This document shows, piece after piece, positions 1 to 10,481 of a DNA stretch of 64,000 bases. The stretch comes from Nannocystis pusilla. GTDB taxonomy: Bacteria; Myxococcota_A; Polyangia; Nannocystales; Nannocystaceae. A program made the translations under genes and the position numbers. Every line of letters begins with the position of its first letter. Position 1 is the first letter of the stretch. The notes under the pieces are model-generated. The model saw only the letters and a program-made list of their open reading frames with translations, ran no database searches and was not told the origin of the DNA. Location: positions 5,867,168-5,931,167 of the forward strand of contig NZ_JAPNKE010000002.1 in assembly GCF_026626665.1 (NCBI RefSeq). Direction: 5' to 3'.

Positions 1-1
1 G

Positions 2-1438
2 CGCCTCGCCGAGCGCGCCGACCTGCCGCGCTCCGAGGCCGCCCACGTGCGCGACCGCGTGGCCCAGCTGGCCGCGATCGTCGAGGACGTCGACGTCCTC
101 GCCCTGCGCTTCGACCAGCCGCTGCCGTCGCCGTGGCAGATCGACGACCCGACCGCGGCCCACCAGGACCTCGTCGGCCAGCACCTGCAGATCGACGCCT
201 TCGCCGGCCGCGGCCCGATCGCCCGCCTGCCGTTCGAGTGGTCGACCGGCCCGCTCGGCCTCCAGGTCGACCTCGTGCTCGAGCGCGGCGAGTGGGGCTC
301 GGGCCTGGTCGTCGGCGTGCGCCCGCTCGGCAGCCCGACCCTGCTGTCGGCGGTCCGCATCGAGGTCAGCGGCGGCGGCGGCGTGTTCCGGCGCCGCCAC
401 TCGTGCCAGGTCGGCGGCGCCGAGGAGTACATCCTGACCCAAGAGCCAGGCGAAGATCCGGCCCGCCCCAGCCACCTCCACTTCGCCCTCGAGCTGCTGC
501 CCGAGCTCGGCCAGGTCGCCTGCAGCGCGGTGGTCGACGGCGTCCGTCACGAGCGGCGCACCCGCCTGGCGGCCGACGGCCTGCCGCCCCCCGGCCGCTA
601 CGAGCTGGTCGTCATGCCGAGCAGCTTCGGCACCATCACGGGCCTGTGGAGCTCGGCCAAGCTGCGCGCGCTGACCCTCCGCGGGGCCCGCTTCGGCGCC
701 GCGCCGACCGAGGAGCCGCCGGTGGCCTACGCGGCCCGCCTGTTGGTCCAGGGCGAGGCCGAGGCGGCGCTGGCCGAGCTGGAGCGGGCCCCGGACGACG
801 CGCCGCAGCCGGCGATCTGGCGCGCCCTGGCGCTGTCGGAGCTCGGCCGCTGGGCCGAGGCGACCGCGGCCCTGCGCCCCGGTCTGCTCGACGACCCGTC
901 GGCGCGCGCGACCCTGCTCGGCCTGATGCGGGCGCGGCGACAGACGATCGCCCCGCTGGTGCGCGCCGCGTACGGCCCCGGCTACTTCCGCCTGTTCTGG
1001 GACGCCATGTCCGACGTGGTCCGCCACCACGGCGACCCGCTCATCGAGCGCGCGCTGACCACCGCGCTGTCGGACCTCGGCGAGTTCCGCCCGGCCCCGG
1101 GCGACATCGAGGGACATGTCCTCAAGGTCACGTTGCTGTTCGAGCGCGGCCGGGCCTGGAGCGCGCTGCGGCAGGAGCAGCGCGCCCGCGTCGACCTGGC
1201 CGCCGCCGCCGCGCTGGCCGAGCTGCTGCCGCCGGCCCGCCGCGCCGACCTCGAGATCGACTACGAGCGCGCCGCCCTCGAGGCGGTCTCGGGCCACCGC
1301 GACGCCGCCCGCGAGTTCGCCGCCCGCGCCCTCCTGCGCGCCCCCAGCCGCGAGCTGATGGCCGACCGCATCCGCTTCGACCCCCGCTTCGCCGCCCTCG
1401 TCGCCGACCCCGCCTGGCTCGACCTCCTCGATGACTGA
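2..1438 (+). CDS. C-terminal part of a large protein with a lectin-like region and TPR-like tail (5' truncated)
   Basis: The frame is open from base 2 and the gene begins upstream of the window; the GTG at 47 is only an internal candidate. The first 230 residues are beta-rich (alternating hydrophobic strands, a Gly-rich loop) and look like a jelly-roll or concanavalin-like domain. The rest is Ala/Leu/Arg-rich helical repeat sequence. It ends in a segment (RFDPRFAALVADPAWLDLL) of the kind that closes many myxobacterial TPR proteins and eukaryotic-like kinases, so the missing N-terminus could be a kinase; that is inference. A palindrome unit lies in the coding region near 1112 (encoding GHVLK). 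The gene converges on the amidohydrolase gene, with a palindrome chain between them. Confidence 0.7.
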   Translation, partial: RLAERADLPRSEAAHVRDRVAQLAAIVEDVDVLALRFDQPLPSPWQIDDPTAAHQDLVGQHLQIDAFAGRGPIARLPFEWSTGPLGLQVDLVLERGEWGSGLVVGVRPLGSPTLLSAVRIEVSGGGGVFRRRHSCQVGGAEEYILTQEPGEDPARPSHLHFALELLPELGQVACSAVVDGVRHERRTRLAADGLPPPGRYELVVMPSSFGTITGLWSSAKLRALTLRGARFGAAPTEEPPVAYAARLLVQGEAEAALAELERAPDDAPQPAIWRALALSELGRWAEATAALRPGLLDDPSARATLLGLMRARRQTIAPLVRAAYGPGYFRLFWDAMSDVVRHHGDPLIERALTTALSDLGEFRPAPGDIEGHVLKVTLLFERGRAWSALRQEQRARVDLAAAAALAELLPPARRADLEIDYERAALEAVSGHRDAAREFAARALLRAPSRELMADRIRFDPRFAALVADPAWLDLLDD

Positions 1439-1443
1439 ACGAG

Positions 1444-1500
1444 CATGTCCTTCAGGACATGCCCCATCGAGCATGCTCCGAGGGGCATGCTCGAACGGAC
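1444..1500. repeat. Four-anchor 14-nt palindrome lattice between convergent genes
   Basis: CATG occurs at 1444, 1458, 1472 and 1486, exactly 14 nt apart. The 10-nt spacers are TCCTTCAGGA, CCCCATCGAG and CTCCGAGGGG. Each spacer with its anchors can form a short hairpin, and neighbouring hairpins share an anchor, so they exclude each other. The chain starts six bases after the upstream stop codon and ends before the stop of the opposing gene. A bidirectional terminator role is possible but not shown. Confidence 0.85.
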
Positions 1501-1518
1501 ACCCCCATCAGACCCCGC

Positions 1519-3208
1519 TCACTTCGGCGCGACGACCTCGCCGCCGACGATGGTCGCCCGGATCGCCGCCGTGCGCAGCTCGAGCGGCGCCATCTTGAAG
1601 ATGTCGCCGGTGAAGCAGGTCAGGTCGGCCAGCATCCCCGGCGCCAGCGTCCCCGCCCACGGCTCGCGCCGGCTCGCGTACGCGGCCCCGCGGGTGAACG
1701 CCGCCAGCGCCTCGTCGAGCGTCAGGCGCTGGTCGGGCAGCCAGCCGCCGGGCGGGTTGCCCTGCGGGTCCTGGCGGGTGATCGCCGAATAGAGGCCGAA
1801 CGTCGGCTCGACCTCCTCGACCGGGAAATCGGAGCCGAACGCCAGCGGCACCTCGGCGTCGAGGAAGCGGCGCCACGCGTACGCCCCCGCCAGCCGCTGG
1901 GCGCCGACCCGTTGCTCGGCCCACGGCATGTCGCTGGTCGCGTGGGTCGGCTGCATGCTGGCGATCGCGCCCAGCTCGGCGAAGCGCGGGATGTCGGCGA
2001 GGTCGACGATCTGCGCGTGCTCGACCCGCAATCGGTGGTCGGCCGGCGGCCTCGCGCCCGCCATCGCCTCGAGCACCGCGCGGATGCCCGCGTCGCCGAT
2101 CGCGTGCGCCGCCACCTGATACTGATGCGCCACCGCCTGCGTCACCACCGTCGCCAGCTCGCCGGGCTCGTGCTGGAACATCCCGGTGTGGCCCGGCCGG
2201 TCGCTGTAGGGCTGCAGCAGCGCCGCCCCGCGGCTGCCGAGCGCCCCGTCGACGTAGATCTTGACCCCCTGCAGCGCATAGCGATCGCCGGGACCTGGCC
2301 GATCGGCCAGATCCGGCACGCCGTCGCCGCGGCGGAACCACCCCTCGTCGGCGTACCCGACCATGCGCAGCTTGAGCAGCCCCTCGGCCGCCAGCTCGCG
2401 CAGCAGCCGGTCGACGGCAGGCGACACCCCCATCTCGTGCACGCCCACCAGGCCGCGGGCCAGCGCGTGGTCCTGGGCCAGCAGCAGCCGCCGCCGCAGC
2501 TCCGGCCCGGGCGGCGGCAACAGCGGCATCAGGTCCATCGCGGCGTCGATCAGCACCCCGTCGGCTCGCGCCCGGAGGGCCCTCGCGCAGCAAGATCTCC
2601 CCGCCCGTCGGCACCTCCGTCTCCGCCGTCACGTCGGCCGCCCGCAGCGCCGCGGCGTTGGCCCAGCCGGCGTGACCGTCGACCCGGCGCAGCCACACCG
2701 GGCGCTCGGGGAACGCCGCGGTCAGCGGATCGTGGGTGGGCATCGCCGCGCCCGGCCACAGGTTCTGGTCCCAGCCGCGGCCGTGGATCCAGCCGTCCGG
2801 CGGGGCGCCGCGGCGCACCCGGTCGACCACCTCCTCGATCGACCGCGCGCCGCGGAGGTCGACCTCGACCAGCGCCGAGCCGAGCCCGGCCAGGTGGGCG
2901 TGCGCGTCGGTGAGGCCCGGCACCGCGCTGCCGCCGGCGAGGTCGACGACCTGTCCTCGAGGACAGTCGCGGGCCAGCGACTCGGCCGCGGCCCCGCGGG
3001 CGATCACCCGCCCGTCGACGGCCGCGAGCGCGCGGGTGATCGGCTCGGCCGGGTCGCCGGTCCAGATCGTCCCGCCCCGGACCACGAGCAGGCCTTTTCC
3101 CTGGTCCGGAGGACAGGTGGCGGGCGAGCTGCGCCCGCCCGTTCGGCACGCGATCAGCGCGGATGCGCCGACGAGCCAGCTCCGGCGGCTCAAATGACGG
3201 GCGCGCAC
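1519..3208 (-). CDS. YtcJ-type amidohydrolase (Amidohydro_3), exported, with one net frameshift
   Basis: This is a metal-dependent hydrolase of the YtcJ family, which acts on amides or cyclic amides; the substrate is unknown. The GTG start at 3208 follows a good GGAGGG ribosome site. The N-terminus has a twin-arginine-like SRRSWLVGAS followed by a lipobox-like ALIAC. The metal-binding motif DAHAHLAGLG is present, then GRGWDQN, a mid-domain HE pair (GVHEMGV), HAIGDAG, RVEHAQ and FGSDFPVE, all in family order. The frame changes between about 2550 and 2600, at a point where the family motif EPTGVLIDAAMD is split among frames. It is more likely a sequencing indel than a decayed gene, because both halves are fully conserved. 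Confidence 0.85.
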
Positions 3209-3307
3209 GTCGCCCTCCGTCGCTGTGGTCCAGTTCGGTTGCGCAGCATGGGAGGCGCAGCATAACCACCGCGCCCGCGCCGAACCACCGGCGCCAAGGA
3301 GACCGCG

Positions 3308-3631
3308 ATGACCTCCCTCAAAGACACCCTGGAAAACAGCATGCAAGAGCTGCGGACGCTCCGCGACGAGATCCGCGTCCGGCTGAACCTCGCCGGCAAG
3401 GAGGCGCGCGACCGCTGGGAGCAGCTGGAGCCCAAGCTCGAACAGCTCGAGCAGCAGGTCCGCACCGCCACCGACGCGACCCTCGAGTCGATCCGCGACG
3501 CCATCGAGCGCGCCCGCACCTCCTTCCACGAGTACCGGGCCCAGCTCACCCAGGGCAGCGCCGGCGGCGTCACCGGCAGCGGCTCCGGCGACGAGCCCGA
3601 CTTCTCCAGCGTCGAGCCCCAGAAGCGCTGA
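3308..3631 (+). CDS. Small helical, coiled-coil-like protein
   Basis: 107 residues. Residues 1-85 form a charged amphipathic helix pattern with heptad-like Leu spacing (LENSMQELRTLRDEIRVRLNL, then EQLEPKLEQLEQQV), followed by a Gly/Ser-rich tail. There is no signal peptide or membrane segment, so it is probably cytoplasmic. It resembles the small apolipoprotein/phasin-like helical proteins found in many deltaproteobacteria, but no family can be named. The start has an AGGAG-type site (caaggagaccgcg). It is divergent from the amidohydrolase and convergent with the lipoprotein gene downstream. Confidence 0.75.
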   Translation: MTSLKDTLENSMQELRTLRDEIRVRLNLAGKEARDRWEQLEPKLEQLEQQVRTATDATLESIRDAIERARTSFHEYRAQLTQGSAGGVTGSGSGDEPDFSSVEPQKR

Positions 3632-3659
3632 CCGGCGCGCCGCTCGCCGCGCCGTCCGT

Positions 3660-3719
3660 CATGTCCTTGCGGACATGACCCAAAGGAAATGGCGCGAGGG
3701 ACATGTCCCCCGCGCCATT
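3660..3719. repeat. Five-anchor 14-nt palindrome lattice with a 36-nt near-perfect inverted repeat
   Basis: Anchors CATG, CATG, AATG, CATG and CATT lie at 3660, 3674, 3688, 3702 and 3716, all 14 nt apart. Bases 3686-3721 form an almost perfect inverted repeat centred on GGGACATGTCCC with one mismatched pair. It sits between the ends of two convergent genes. Confidence 0.85.
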
Positions 3720-3762
3720 TCGCCGCGGCGACCCGCGAGCGCCGCTCTGCGAGCGCTTCTAC

Positions 3763-3792
3763 ATGGCGCGAGGGACATGTCCCTCGCGCCAT
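3763..3792. terminator. Perfect 30-bp palindrome followed by T-run, candidate bidirectional terminator
   Basis: The arm ATGGCGCGAGGGACA is followed directly by its exact reverse complement, then TTTT on the plus strand. The centre is the GGACATGTCC palindrome of the dispersed lattice family, with anchors CATG at 3762 and 3776 and CATT at 3790. It lies 14 bases before the stop of the minus-strand lipoprotein gene. The arms match the inverted repeat at 3686-3721, so this is a second copy. Terminator function is inferred from position and structure. Confidence 0.6.
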
Positions 3793-3805
3793 TTTGCGCA
3801 TCCGC

Positions 3806-4777
3806 TCACAGGTGCGGCTCGCCGTGCAGGTCGTCGAGGCCGAACAGCGCCTCCTCGAGGCCGAGGTCGAGCGCCTCCCACTCGCGGCCGGCGTCGTGCG
3901 AGTGGAGGACCACGCCGTGGTCGCCGACCGCCTGGCCGTGGCCGTCGAGCGACAGGTGCAGCGCCCGCAGCGCGAGGCCGGGCTCGAGCAGTTCTTCCGC
4001 CGAGGCGCCGAGGGCGTCGTCGAGGCGGAGCACCACGCCCGCCGCGCCGACGGCCACCACGAGGTCGGCGGTGCGGGAGATGCGGACGGCGTGCAGGTCG
4101 CGGCTGGTGGGCGTCGTCACGCTCGCCCACTTGGCGCCGCCGTCGTCGGAGCGCAGCACCAGGCCGCCGGCGCCGACCGCCACCAGGCTCGCGCCGTCGG
4201 GCGTGACCGCGATCCCCGACAGCGGCCCCTCCGACGTCGTGAACACCGGCCGCAGCGTCTCCCCGTCGAGCTGCCAGATCTCCCCGCTCGCGGTCGTGAG
4301 CCACGCGGAGGTCCCCTTCGCCGTCGTCGTCACCGACGTGAAGTCGGCCTCGGCGTCGGGCACCGGGCGGAAGCTGTGGCCGTCGTCGTCCGAGCGCAGC
4401 ACGATGCCGTCGCCGGCGATGTAGGCCGGGTCCGTGCCCGACAGGATCACCGAGCGCAGGCGCGCCCGCGTGCCGACGTCGATCTGCTGCCAGGTCTCGC
4501 CGCTGTCGTCGGTGCGTAGCACCACCCCGTCGTCGCCGACGGTCACGCCGGTCGCCTTGCCCTTGCACGCGATCGCCAGCAGGTCGCCCTCGACCTCGAG
4601 CGGGTAGTACCAGACGTCGCCCTCGGGGTTGAGGCGGACCATCGTCGCGTCCTCGCCGACGGCCCACGCGCCCGAGCCGCCGGAGGTCGACGAGGTGTCC
4701 TTCTTCTCGTCGTTGTTACAGCCGGCGATCGGCGCCATCAGAACCACGAGGAGCGGGGTGAGCGATCGGAGCTTCAT
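3806..4777 (-). CDS. Lipoprotein beta-propeller of Ycf48/BNR type
   Basis: 323 residues with a lipoprotein signal (hydrophobic stretch ending APIAGC at about residue 19) and a Ser/Gly/Thr linker. It has about six repeats of the kind GDDGVVLRTDDSGETW, GDGIVLRSDDDGHSF and GAGGLVLRSDDGGAKW. These are the Asp-box-like blades seen in Ycf48/HCF136-like and BNR propellers. Myxobacteria have many such lipoproteins with no known role; the cyanobacterial photosystem assembly function does not apply here. Likely anchored in the envelope facing the periplasm or surface. Confidence 0.8.
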   Translation of the reverse strand: MKLRSLTPLLVVLMAPIAGCNNDEKKDTSSTSGGSGAWAVGEDATMVRLNPEGDVWYYPLEVEGDLLAIACKGKATGVTVGDDGVVLRTDDSGETWQQIDVGTRARLRSVILSGTDPAYIAGDGIVLRSDDDGHSFRPVPDAEADFTSVTTTAKGTSAWLTTASGEIWQLDGETLRPVFTTSEGPLSGIAVTPDGASLVAVGAGGLVLRSDDGGAKWASVTTPTSRDLHAVRISRTADLVVAVGAAGVVLRLDDALGASAEELLEPGLALRALHLSLDGHGQAVGDHGVVLHSHDAGREWEALDLGLEEALFGLDDLHGEPHL

Positions 4778-4925
4778 GATCGCGACGCTAACCGCCCGCC
4801 GGTGGCCTCACAAGAGAAAACGCGCGGTTTCGCCAGGCCCCGCAGGTGTCCCGTTCGGACCCCATGTCCCGCGAACCGCGTTCATCGGCCGCCCAGAGCC
4901 GCTCGGCGTCCGTCGTGCGGAGGTG

Positions 4926-4957
4926 AATGGCTCTTCGGACATGTCCCGCAAGACATG
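4926..4957. repeat. Three-anchor 14-nt palindrome lattice
   Basis: AATG at 4926, CATG at 4940 and CATG at 4954 are separated by 10-nt spacers GCTCTTCGGA and TCCCGCAAGA. It lies in the 271-base gap between the two lipoprotein genes, which otherwise holds no gene I can support. Confidence 0.8.
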
Positions 4958-5048
4958 TCCGCGTTCCTCGCGCAGCAGCCGCGAGCCCCAGCGGCCTCGA
5001 CTGTCGACGAAGCGCTCGCGCAGCGTCGGCGTCACCGCTCGTGCAGCG

Positions 5049-5618
5049 TCACTGACACACGGGGCCGGGCCCGTCGGCGATCGTGATGCACTTCTTGCCG
5101 TCGGCGCACTTGCCGTTGGGGCAGGGGATCCCACAAGTCTCGAACTTGGGGCCGCGCGGGCCGGCGATGCCGTAGTACTCGATGCAGGTCTCGCCGGCGG
5201 CGCAGGTGACGTCGCCGCAGCGAGGGCCGGGCTGCTCGGCGGGGGTCGGCTTCTCGCCGGCCGCGGCCAGGGTGAGGCTGCCGTCGGAGTACCACACGCA
5301 CTCGCCGGACACGCAGCCGCAGTTCGCGGCCGAGGGGATCTGCACCTCCGGGACGTCGCAGGTGCCGGGCGGCGAGTCCCCGGCCGCGCACACCTCGTCG
5401 GAGCAGCCGCCCTTGTTGCAGGCGGAGTCGTCGCTGCAGCCGTTGTCGAAGGATGTCCCTTCGAACCTGGCGTAAAGGGCATGGTCCTTGGGCACCAGCG
5501 GGACCCGCGTGGGTTCGCCCCCGCCGACCTCGCCGGCCGGCAGCGCCGATTCCGAGCCCTTGCAAGCGGGTGCGGCCGCGACAGCGGCCAGGACGACGAC
5601 GACGAGTGCGCGCAGCAT
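5049..5618 (-). CDS. Cysteine-rich secreted lipoprotein
   Basis: 189 residues. The signal peptide ends AAPAC at about residue 19, a lipobox-like cleavage site. About 18 cysteines follow in two clusters: CSDDSACNKGGCSDEVC...TCD...CGCVSGECVW, then CGDVTCAAGETCIEYYG...CGIPCPNGKCADGKKC...VC. The first cluster resembles the eight-cysteine-cluster domain of myxobacterial exported proteins. The second resembles a small disulfide-knotted domain. Function is unknown; the cysteines imply an oxidising, extracytoplasmic location. A two-anchor lattice unit (GATG/CCTG, spacer TCCCTTCGAA) lies in the coding region near 5453. Confidence 0.7.
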   Translation of the reverse strand: MLRALVVVVLAAVAAAPACKGSESALPAGEVGGGEPTRVPLVPKDHALYARFEGTSFDNGCSDDSACNKGGCSDEVCAAGDSPPGTCDVPEVQIPSAANCGCVSGECVWYSDGSLTLAAAGEKPTPAEQPGPRCGDVTCAAGETCIEYYGIAGPRGPKFETCGIPCPNGKCADGKKCITIADGPGPVCQ

Positions 5619-5649
5619 CGGCGAGGAGCTAGCACTCCCCGGCCGAGGA

Positions 5650-7980
5650 TCACAGCGGCTCGCAGAAGCGGGCCAGGATCGTCTTCACCCCGACGCCCGA
5701 GAAGTTGATGGCCAGCTTCAGGTTGCTGCCGCTGCCGTCCCAGCCGACCAGCGTGCCCTCGCCGTACTGGCGGTGACGCACCGCCATGCCCTTGTACAGC
5801 GCCGGCGCGTCGTCACTCACGGCGGCGGGCCCGCGACGGGCCGGCGCGGCCGCGGCCCCCTCGTCGTAGACGATGTCGCTGTTCCACGACCTCTCGCGCG
5901 TGGGCGCCGGCGCTCGCGGCGGGGCGCTCGGCAGCGACAGTCCCTGCGGCACGCCGACCGCCTCGCGCCGCATGACCCCGGGCACGCGCCCCCGCACCGA
6001 GTCGGGCGGCAAGTCGCGCACGAACCGCGACGGCGTGCCGATGAACTCCTGGTTGTAGAGCCGCCGCCGCTTGGCCCACGTGACCACCAGCTGCCGCTTG
6101 GCCCGCGTCACCGCCACGTAGGCCAGCCGCCGCTCCTCCTCGATCTGCGCCCGCTCCTCGGGTCGCAGCCGCCGGCCCTCCTCGCGCGCCGCGTCCTCGC
6201 CCGCGATCACGCGCGAGTGCGGGAACACCTTCTCCTCCATGCCGGTGAGGATGACCTTCTCGAACTCGAGCCCCTTGGCGCTGTGGATCGTCATCAGCCG
6301 CACGGCCCGGACCTCGCCGTGGCCGCCGCCGTCGGCGTCGCTGACCAGGCTGACCTGCTCGAGGTAGTCGGCCAGCGTCTGGTCCGGGTTCTCCTGCGCG
6401 AAGTCGGTGAGCGCGCCGACGAACTCGTCGAGGTTCTCGACCCGCGCCTCCGACTCCTCGCTGCCCTCGTGGACCAGGGCGTCGCGATAACCTGTCCTTT
6501 CGAGCACCTCGGCGGCGAGCTGCCCGAGCGGCACCCCGGCCTGCAGACGCGCGGCGAGCTCGTCGATCATGGCGACGAAGCCCGCGAGGCGCTTGACCGC
6601 CGCGCCGCTGACCCCGGCCTCCTCGGGGCTGCGCGCCACCGTCAGCAGCGAGACGTTGCGGTTGGCCGCGAGCGCGGTGAGGCGGCCGACGGTGGTGTCG
6701 CCGATCCCGCGAGCGGGCTCGTTGACGATGCGGGTGAAGTCGAGGTCGCTGTTGGGGTTCTGCAGCAGGCGCAGATAGGCCAGCGTGTCCTTGATCTCCT
6801 TGCGCTCGAAGAACCCGAGGCCGCCGAAGATCGCGTAGCGCATGCCGTTGTCGGTGAGCTGCTGCTCGATCACGCGGGACTGCGCGTGCGTGCGGTAGAA
6901 GACCGCGATCTCCTCCGGCGGGATGTCCTCGTTGAGCGCGTCGAGGATCTCGTTGACCACGTAGCGGGCCTCCTCGCGCTCGTCCTCGCAGGCCCGCAGG
7001 GTCACCAGCGAACCGTCGCCGAGCTCGCTCCACAGCGTCTTGCCGAGCCGGCCCTCGTTGCGGCGGATGATCGCGTCGGCGCAGCGGAGGATGTGGCCGG
7101 TGCTGCGGTAGTTCTGCTCGAGGCGGATGAGCTCGCAGCCGGGCTGGTGGTCGGGGAAGCCGAGGATCTGCGACACGTCGGCGCCGCGCCAGCCGTAGAT
7201 CGCCTGGTCGTCGTCGCCGACCACGCACAGCTGGGCCCGACCCGACAGCAGCTCGACCAGCCGCGCCTGCACCGGGTTGGTGTCCTGGTACTCGTCGACC
7301 ACGACGTGGAGGAACCGCCGCTTGAGCCCGATCACCGGGTCGACGTCGACCAGCTGCGCGCCCGGCCGCGGCTGCTCCGTACCTGCCTTTTCGAGCAGCT
7401 TGACCGCGAGCACCAGCAGGTCGCCGAAGTCGGCCGCGTCGGCGGCCCGCAGCAGCTCCTCGTAGCGGCGCCCGAGCAGCGCGACCAGGCGGGTCATGAA
7501 GCCCTCGAGCCCGAGCTGCTCGACCTGGGAGATGGTGAGGCCGCGGTTCTTGAGCTGGTCGAGGTGGCCGAGGATCGCCCGCGGCTTGACCTGGTCCTCG
7601 TCGCGGTTCAGCTCCTTGAACACGCGCTTCATCAGGCGGGTCTGGTCGTCGGTGTCGTAGATCGCGAAGTTGCGCGACAGACCGACCGACTCGCCGTGGC
7701 GGCGGAGGATCCGCGCCGAGATCGAGTGGAACGTGCCGACCCACAGCTGCGACACGTCGACCTTGCCCTCGCACATCTTCTCGATGCGCGCGCGCATCTC
7801 GGCGGCGGCCTTGTTGGTGAAGGTGACGGCGAGGATCCGCCACGGCGGCACGCCCTCGTCCATGAGCGCGGCGACGCGGTGGGTGATCACGCGGGTCTTG
7901 CCGGTGCCCGCGCCGGCGAGCACGAGGAGCGGCGAGCCGCGGTGCTCGACCGCCGCCTGCTGGGCCGGGTTCAGCTGCAC
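5650..7980 (-). CDS. uvrD: UvrD/PcrA-type ATP-dependent DNA helicase
   Basis: Superfamily 1A 3'-5' helicase for nucleotide excision and mismatch repair and for removing stalled complexes. The GTG start at 7980 is chosen because QLNPAQQAAVEH, the usual N-terminus, starts there; upstream residues are not helicase-like. Motifs in order: Walker A GAGTGKT (residues 23-29), TFTNKAAAEM, Walker B VDEYQDTN, GDDDQAIYGWRGA, EQNYRST, TIHSAKGLEFE and AYVAVTRAKRQL. A C-terminal PcrA-like Tudor domain (VRHRQYGEGTLVGWDG) ends the protein. Full length, 776 residues. Two single lattice units lie in coding sequence (CCTG near 6490 and near 7381). It starts 11 bases after the stop of the upstream gene, so the two are probably cotranscribed. 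Confidence 0.93.
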   Translation of the reverse strand: MQLNPAQQAAVEHRGSPLLVLAGAGTGKTRVITHRVAALMDEGVPPWRILAVTFTNKAAAEMRARIEKMCEGKVDVSQLWVGTFHSISARILRRHGESVGLSRNFAIYDTDDQTRLMKRVFKELNRDEDQVKPRAILGHLDQLKNRGLTISQVEQLGLEGFMTRLVALLGRRYEELLRAADAADFGDLLVLAVKLLEKAGTEQPRPGAQLVDVDPVIGLKRRFLHVVVDEYQDTNPVQARLVELLSGRAQLCVVGDDDQAIYGWRGADVSQILGFPDHQPGCELIRLEQNYRSTGHILRCADAIIRRNEGRLGKTLWSELGDGSLVTLRACEDEREEARYVVNEILDALNEDIPPEEIAVFYRTHAQSRVIEQQLTDNGMRYAIFGGLGFFERKEIKDTLAYLRLLQNPNSDLDFTRIVNEPARGIGDTTVGRLTALAANRNVSLLTVARSPEEAGVSGAAVKRLAGFVAMIDELAARLQAGVPLGQLAAEVLERTGYRDALVHEGSEESEARVENLDEFVGALTDFAQENPDQTLADYLEQVSLVSDADGGGHGEVRAVRLMTIHSAKGLEFEKVILTGMEEKVFPHSRVIAGEDAAREEGRRLRPEERAQIEEERRLAYVAVTRAKRQLVVTWAKRRRLYNQEFIGTPSRFVRDLPPDSVRGRVPGVMRREAVGVPQGLSLPSAPPRAPAPTRERSWNSDIVYDEGAAAAPARRGPAAVSDDAPALYKGMAVRHRQYGEGTLVGWDGSGSNLKLAINFSGVGVKTILARFCEPL

Positions 7981-7990
7981 GATGCCGGGC

Positions 7991-8866
7991 CTATACCACG
8001 GCTTCGCGCACGGGCGCGAACGCGAACTCCACGCCGCGCGCGTCGAGCTCGACCCGCACCTCGCGCCGCCGGTTGTCGCCGGCCTCACCCGGCTCTTCGA
8101 CGATCCGCGCCGGGCGCACTTGCTGCAGCACCACCGTGAACCCGACCGCGGGCGCGCCGAGCGTCAAGGTCGCGGCCCTGCCGTTGCTGCGCCCGGCCTC
8201 GACCGCCTCCAGCCAGCGCGTGAAGCCGAGCGCCTTGTTCTCCGCCAGCACCAGCGCGAGCCGCCCGACCACCGGCGGCGCGACCCTGCGGACCGTGTAC
8301 ATCCCGTCCTCGCCGGGCGGCCGCTCGATGCGCTGGCGGATCATGAGGCCCTCGATCCGCCGCACCTGGCTGCACGCCTCCTCGAGGCCGTCGATGTGCA
8401 GCTCCGGGTCGGTGGCCGGCAGCGGCCGCCGGGCCTCGAGCACGTCGACGCCGAGGAGCCCGCCGGTGTAGGTGCGCTTCGAGCTGTGCGGGCTGAACTT
8501 GAGGTTGAGCTTCAAGCTGTCCCGAAAGCCATATTCGTAGGAGGCCAGGGCCAGCTCGGTGATCACGCCGCCGGCGAAGCTGAGGCGGCTCATCTCGGCG
8601 TTGCCGTCGTCGGCGAGGATGACCTCGCCGCGGGCCGGCGTCGGCCGGTTCGACATCGACGCCGCGACCCACGCGTAGAACTCGTGCGGCATGCCCGGCC
8701 AGCAGCGGAGGGTCAGCTCCTCGTAGCGGTCGGGCCGGCCCGTGCCGCCGAGCTCACCGACGGCGAGCGCGCCCGAGACGTCGGTGATCCATCCGCAGGG
8801 CTTGCCGTCCAGCTCGAGCGCGTACTTGTTGGACGTCGGCCCCCGCTTGCTCGGCGCCGTCTTCAC
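7991..8866 (-). CDS. Phage-tail-tube-like protein (T4 gp19 family resemblance)
   Basis: 291 residues, no signal peptide. The N-terminal half has the order seen in gp19-type tube proteins: a KYALELDGKPCGWITDVSG start, a loop, RYEELTLRCWPGMPHEFYAWVAAS, then GEVILADDGNAEMSRLSFAGGVITELALASYEYG. This matches the pattern of tube proteins of contractile phages and injection systems, where the ring-forming beta-sheet contains a similar helix and kinked strand. The C-terminal half (about 150 residues) is unrecognised. No sheath, baseplate or AAA gene lies nearby, so it is an orphan. It just precedes the helicase gene on the same strand. The family call is by pattern only. Confidence 0.5.
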   Translation of the reverse strand: MKTAPSKRGPTSNKYALELDGKPCGWITDVSGALAVGELGGTGRPDRYEELTLRCWPGMPHEFYAWVAASMSNRPTPARGEVILADDGNAEMSRLSFAGGVITELALASYEYGFRDSLKLNLKFSPHSSKRTYTGGLLGVDVLEARRPLPATDPELHIDGLEEACSQVRRIEGLMIRQRIERPPGEDGMYTVRRVAPPVVGRLALVLAENKALGFTRWLEAVEAGRSNGRAATLTLGAPAVGFTVVLQQVRPARIVEEPGEAGDNRRREVRVELDARGVEFAFAPVREAVV

Positions 8867-8987
8867 CGATCACCGTCCCCCGGGGCGACCTTAGCACGGG
8901 GACGACGCGAGCCGTCGAGCCCCGAATGATGCGGACGACTGCCCAGCGGATCGCGGGCCGGGCGCGGCTTCGGGCCCCGGGACCGAC

Positions 8988-10481
<1,494 letters not shown>

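Noticed and set aside
5488..8139. 883-codon open frame antisense to the helicase gene, and similar long antisense frames elsewhere
   Set aside because: Val/Leu/Asp/Arg-rich translation typical of the complement of GC-rich codons; no motif; the sense strand has complete helicase motifs.
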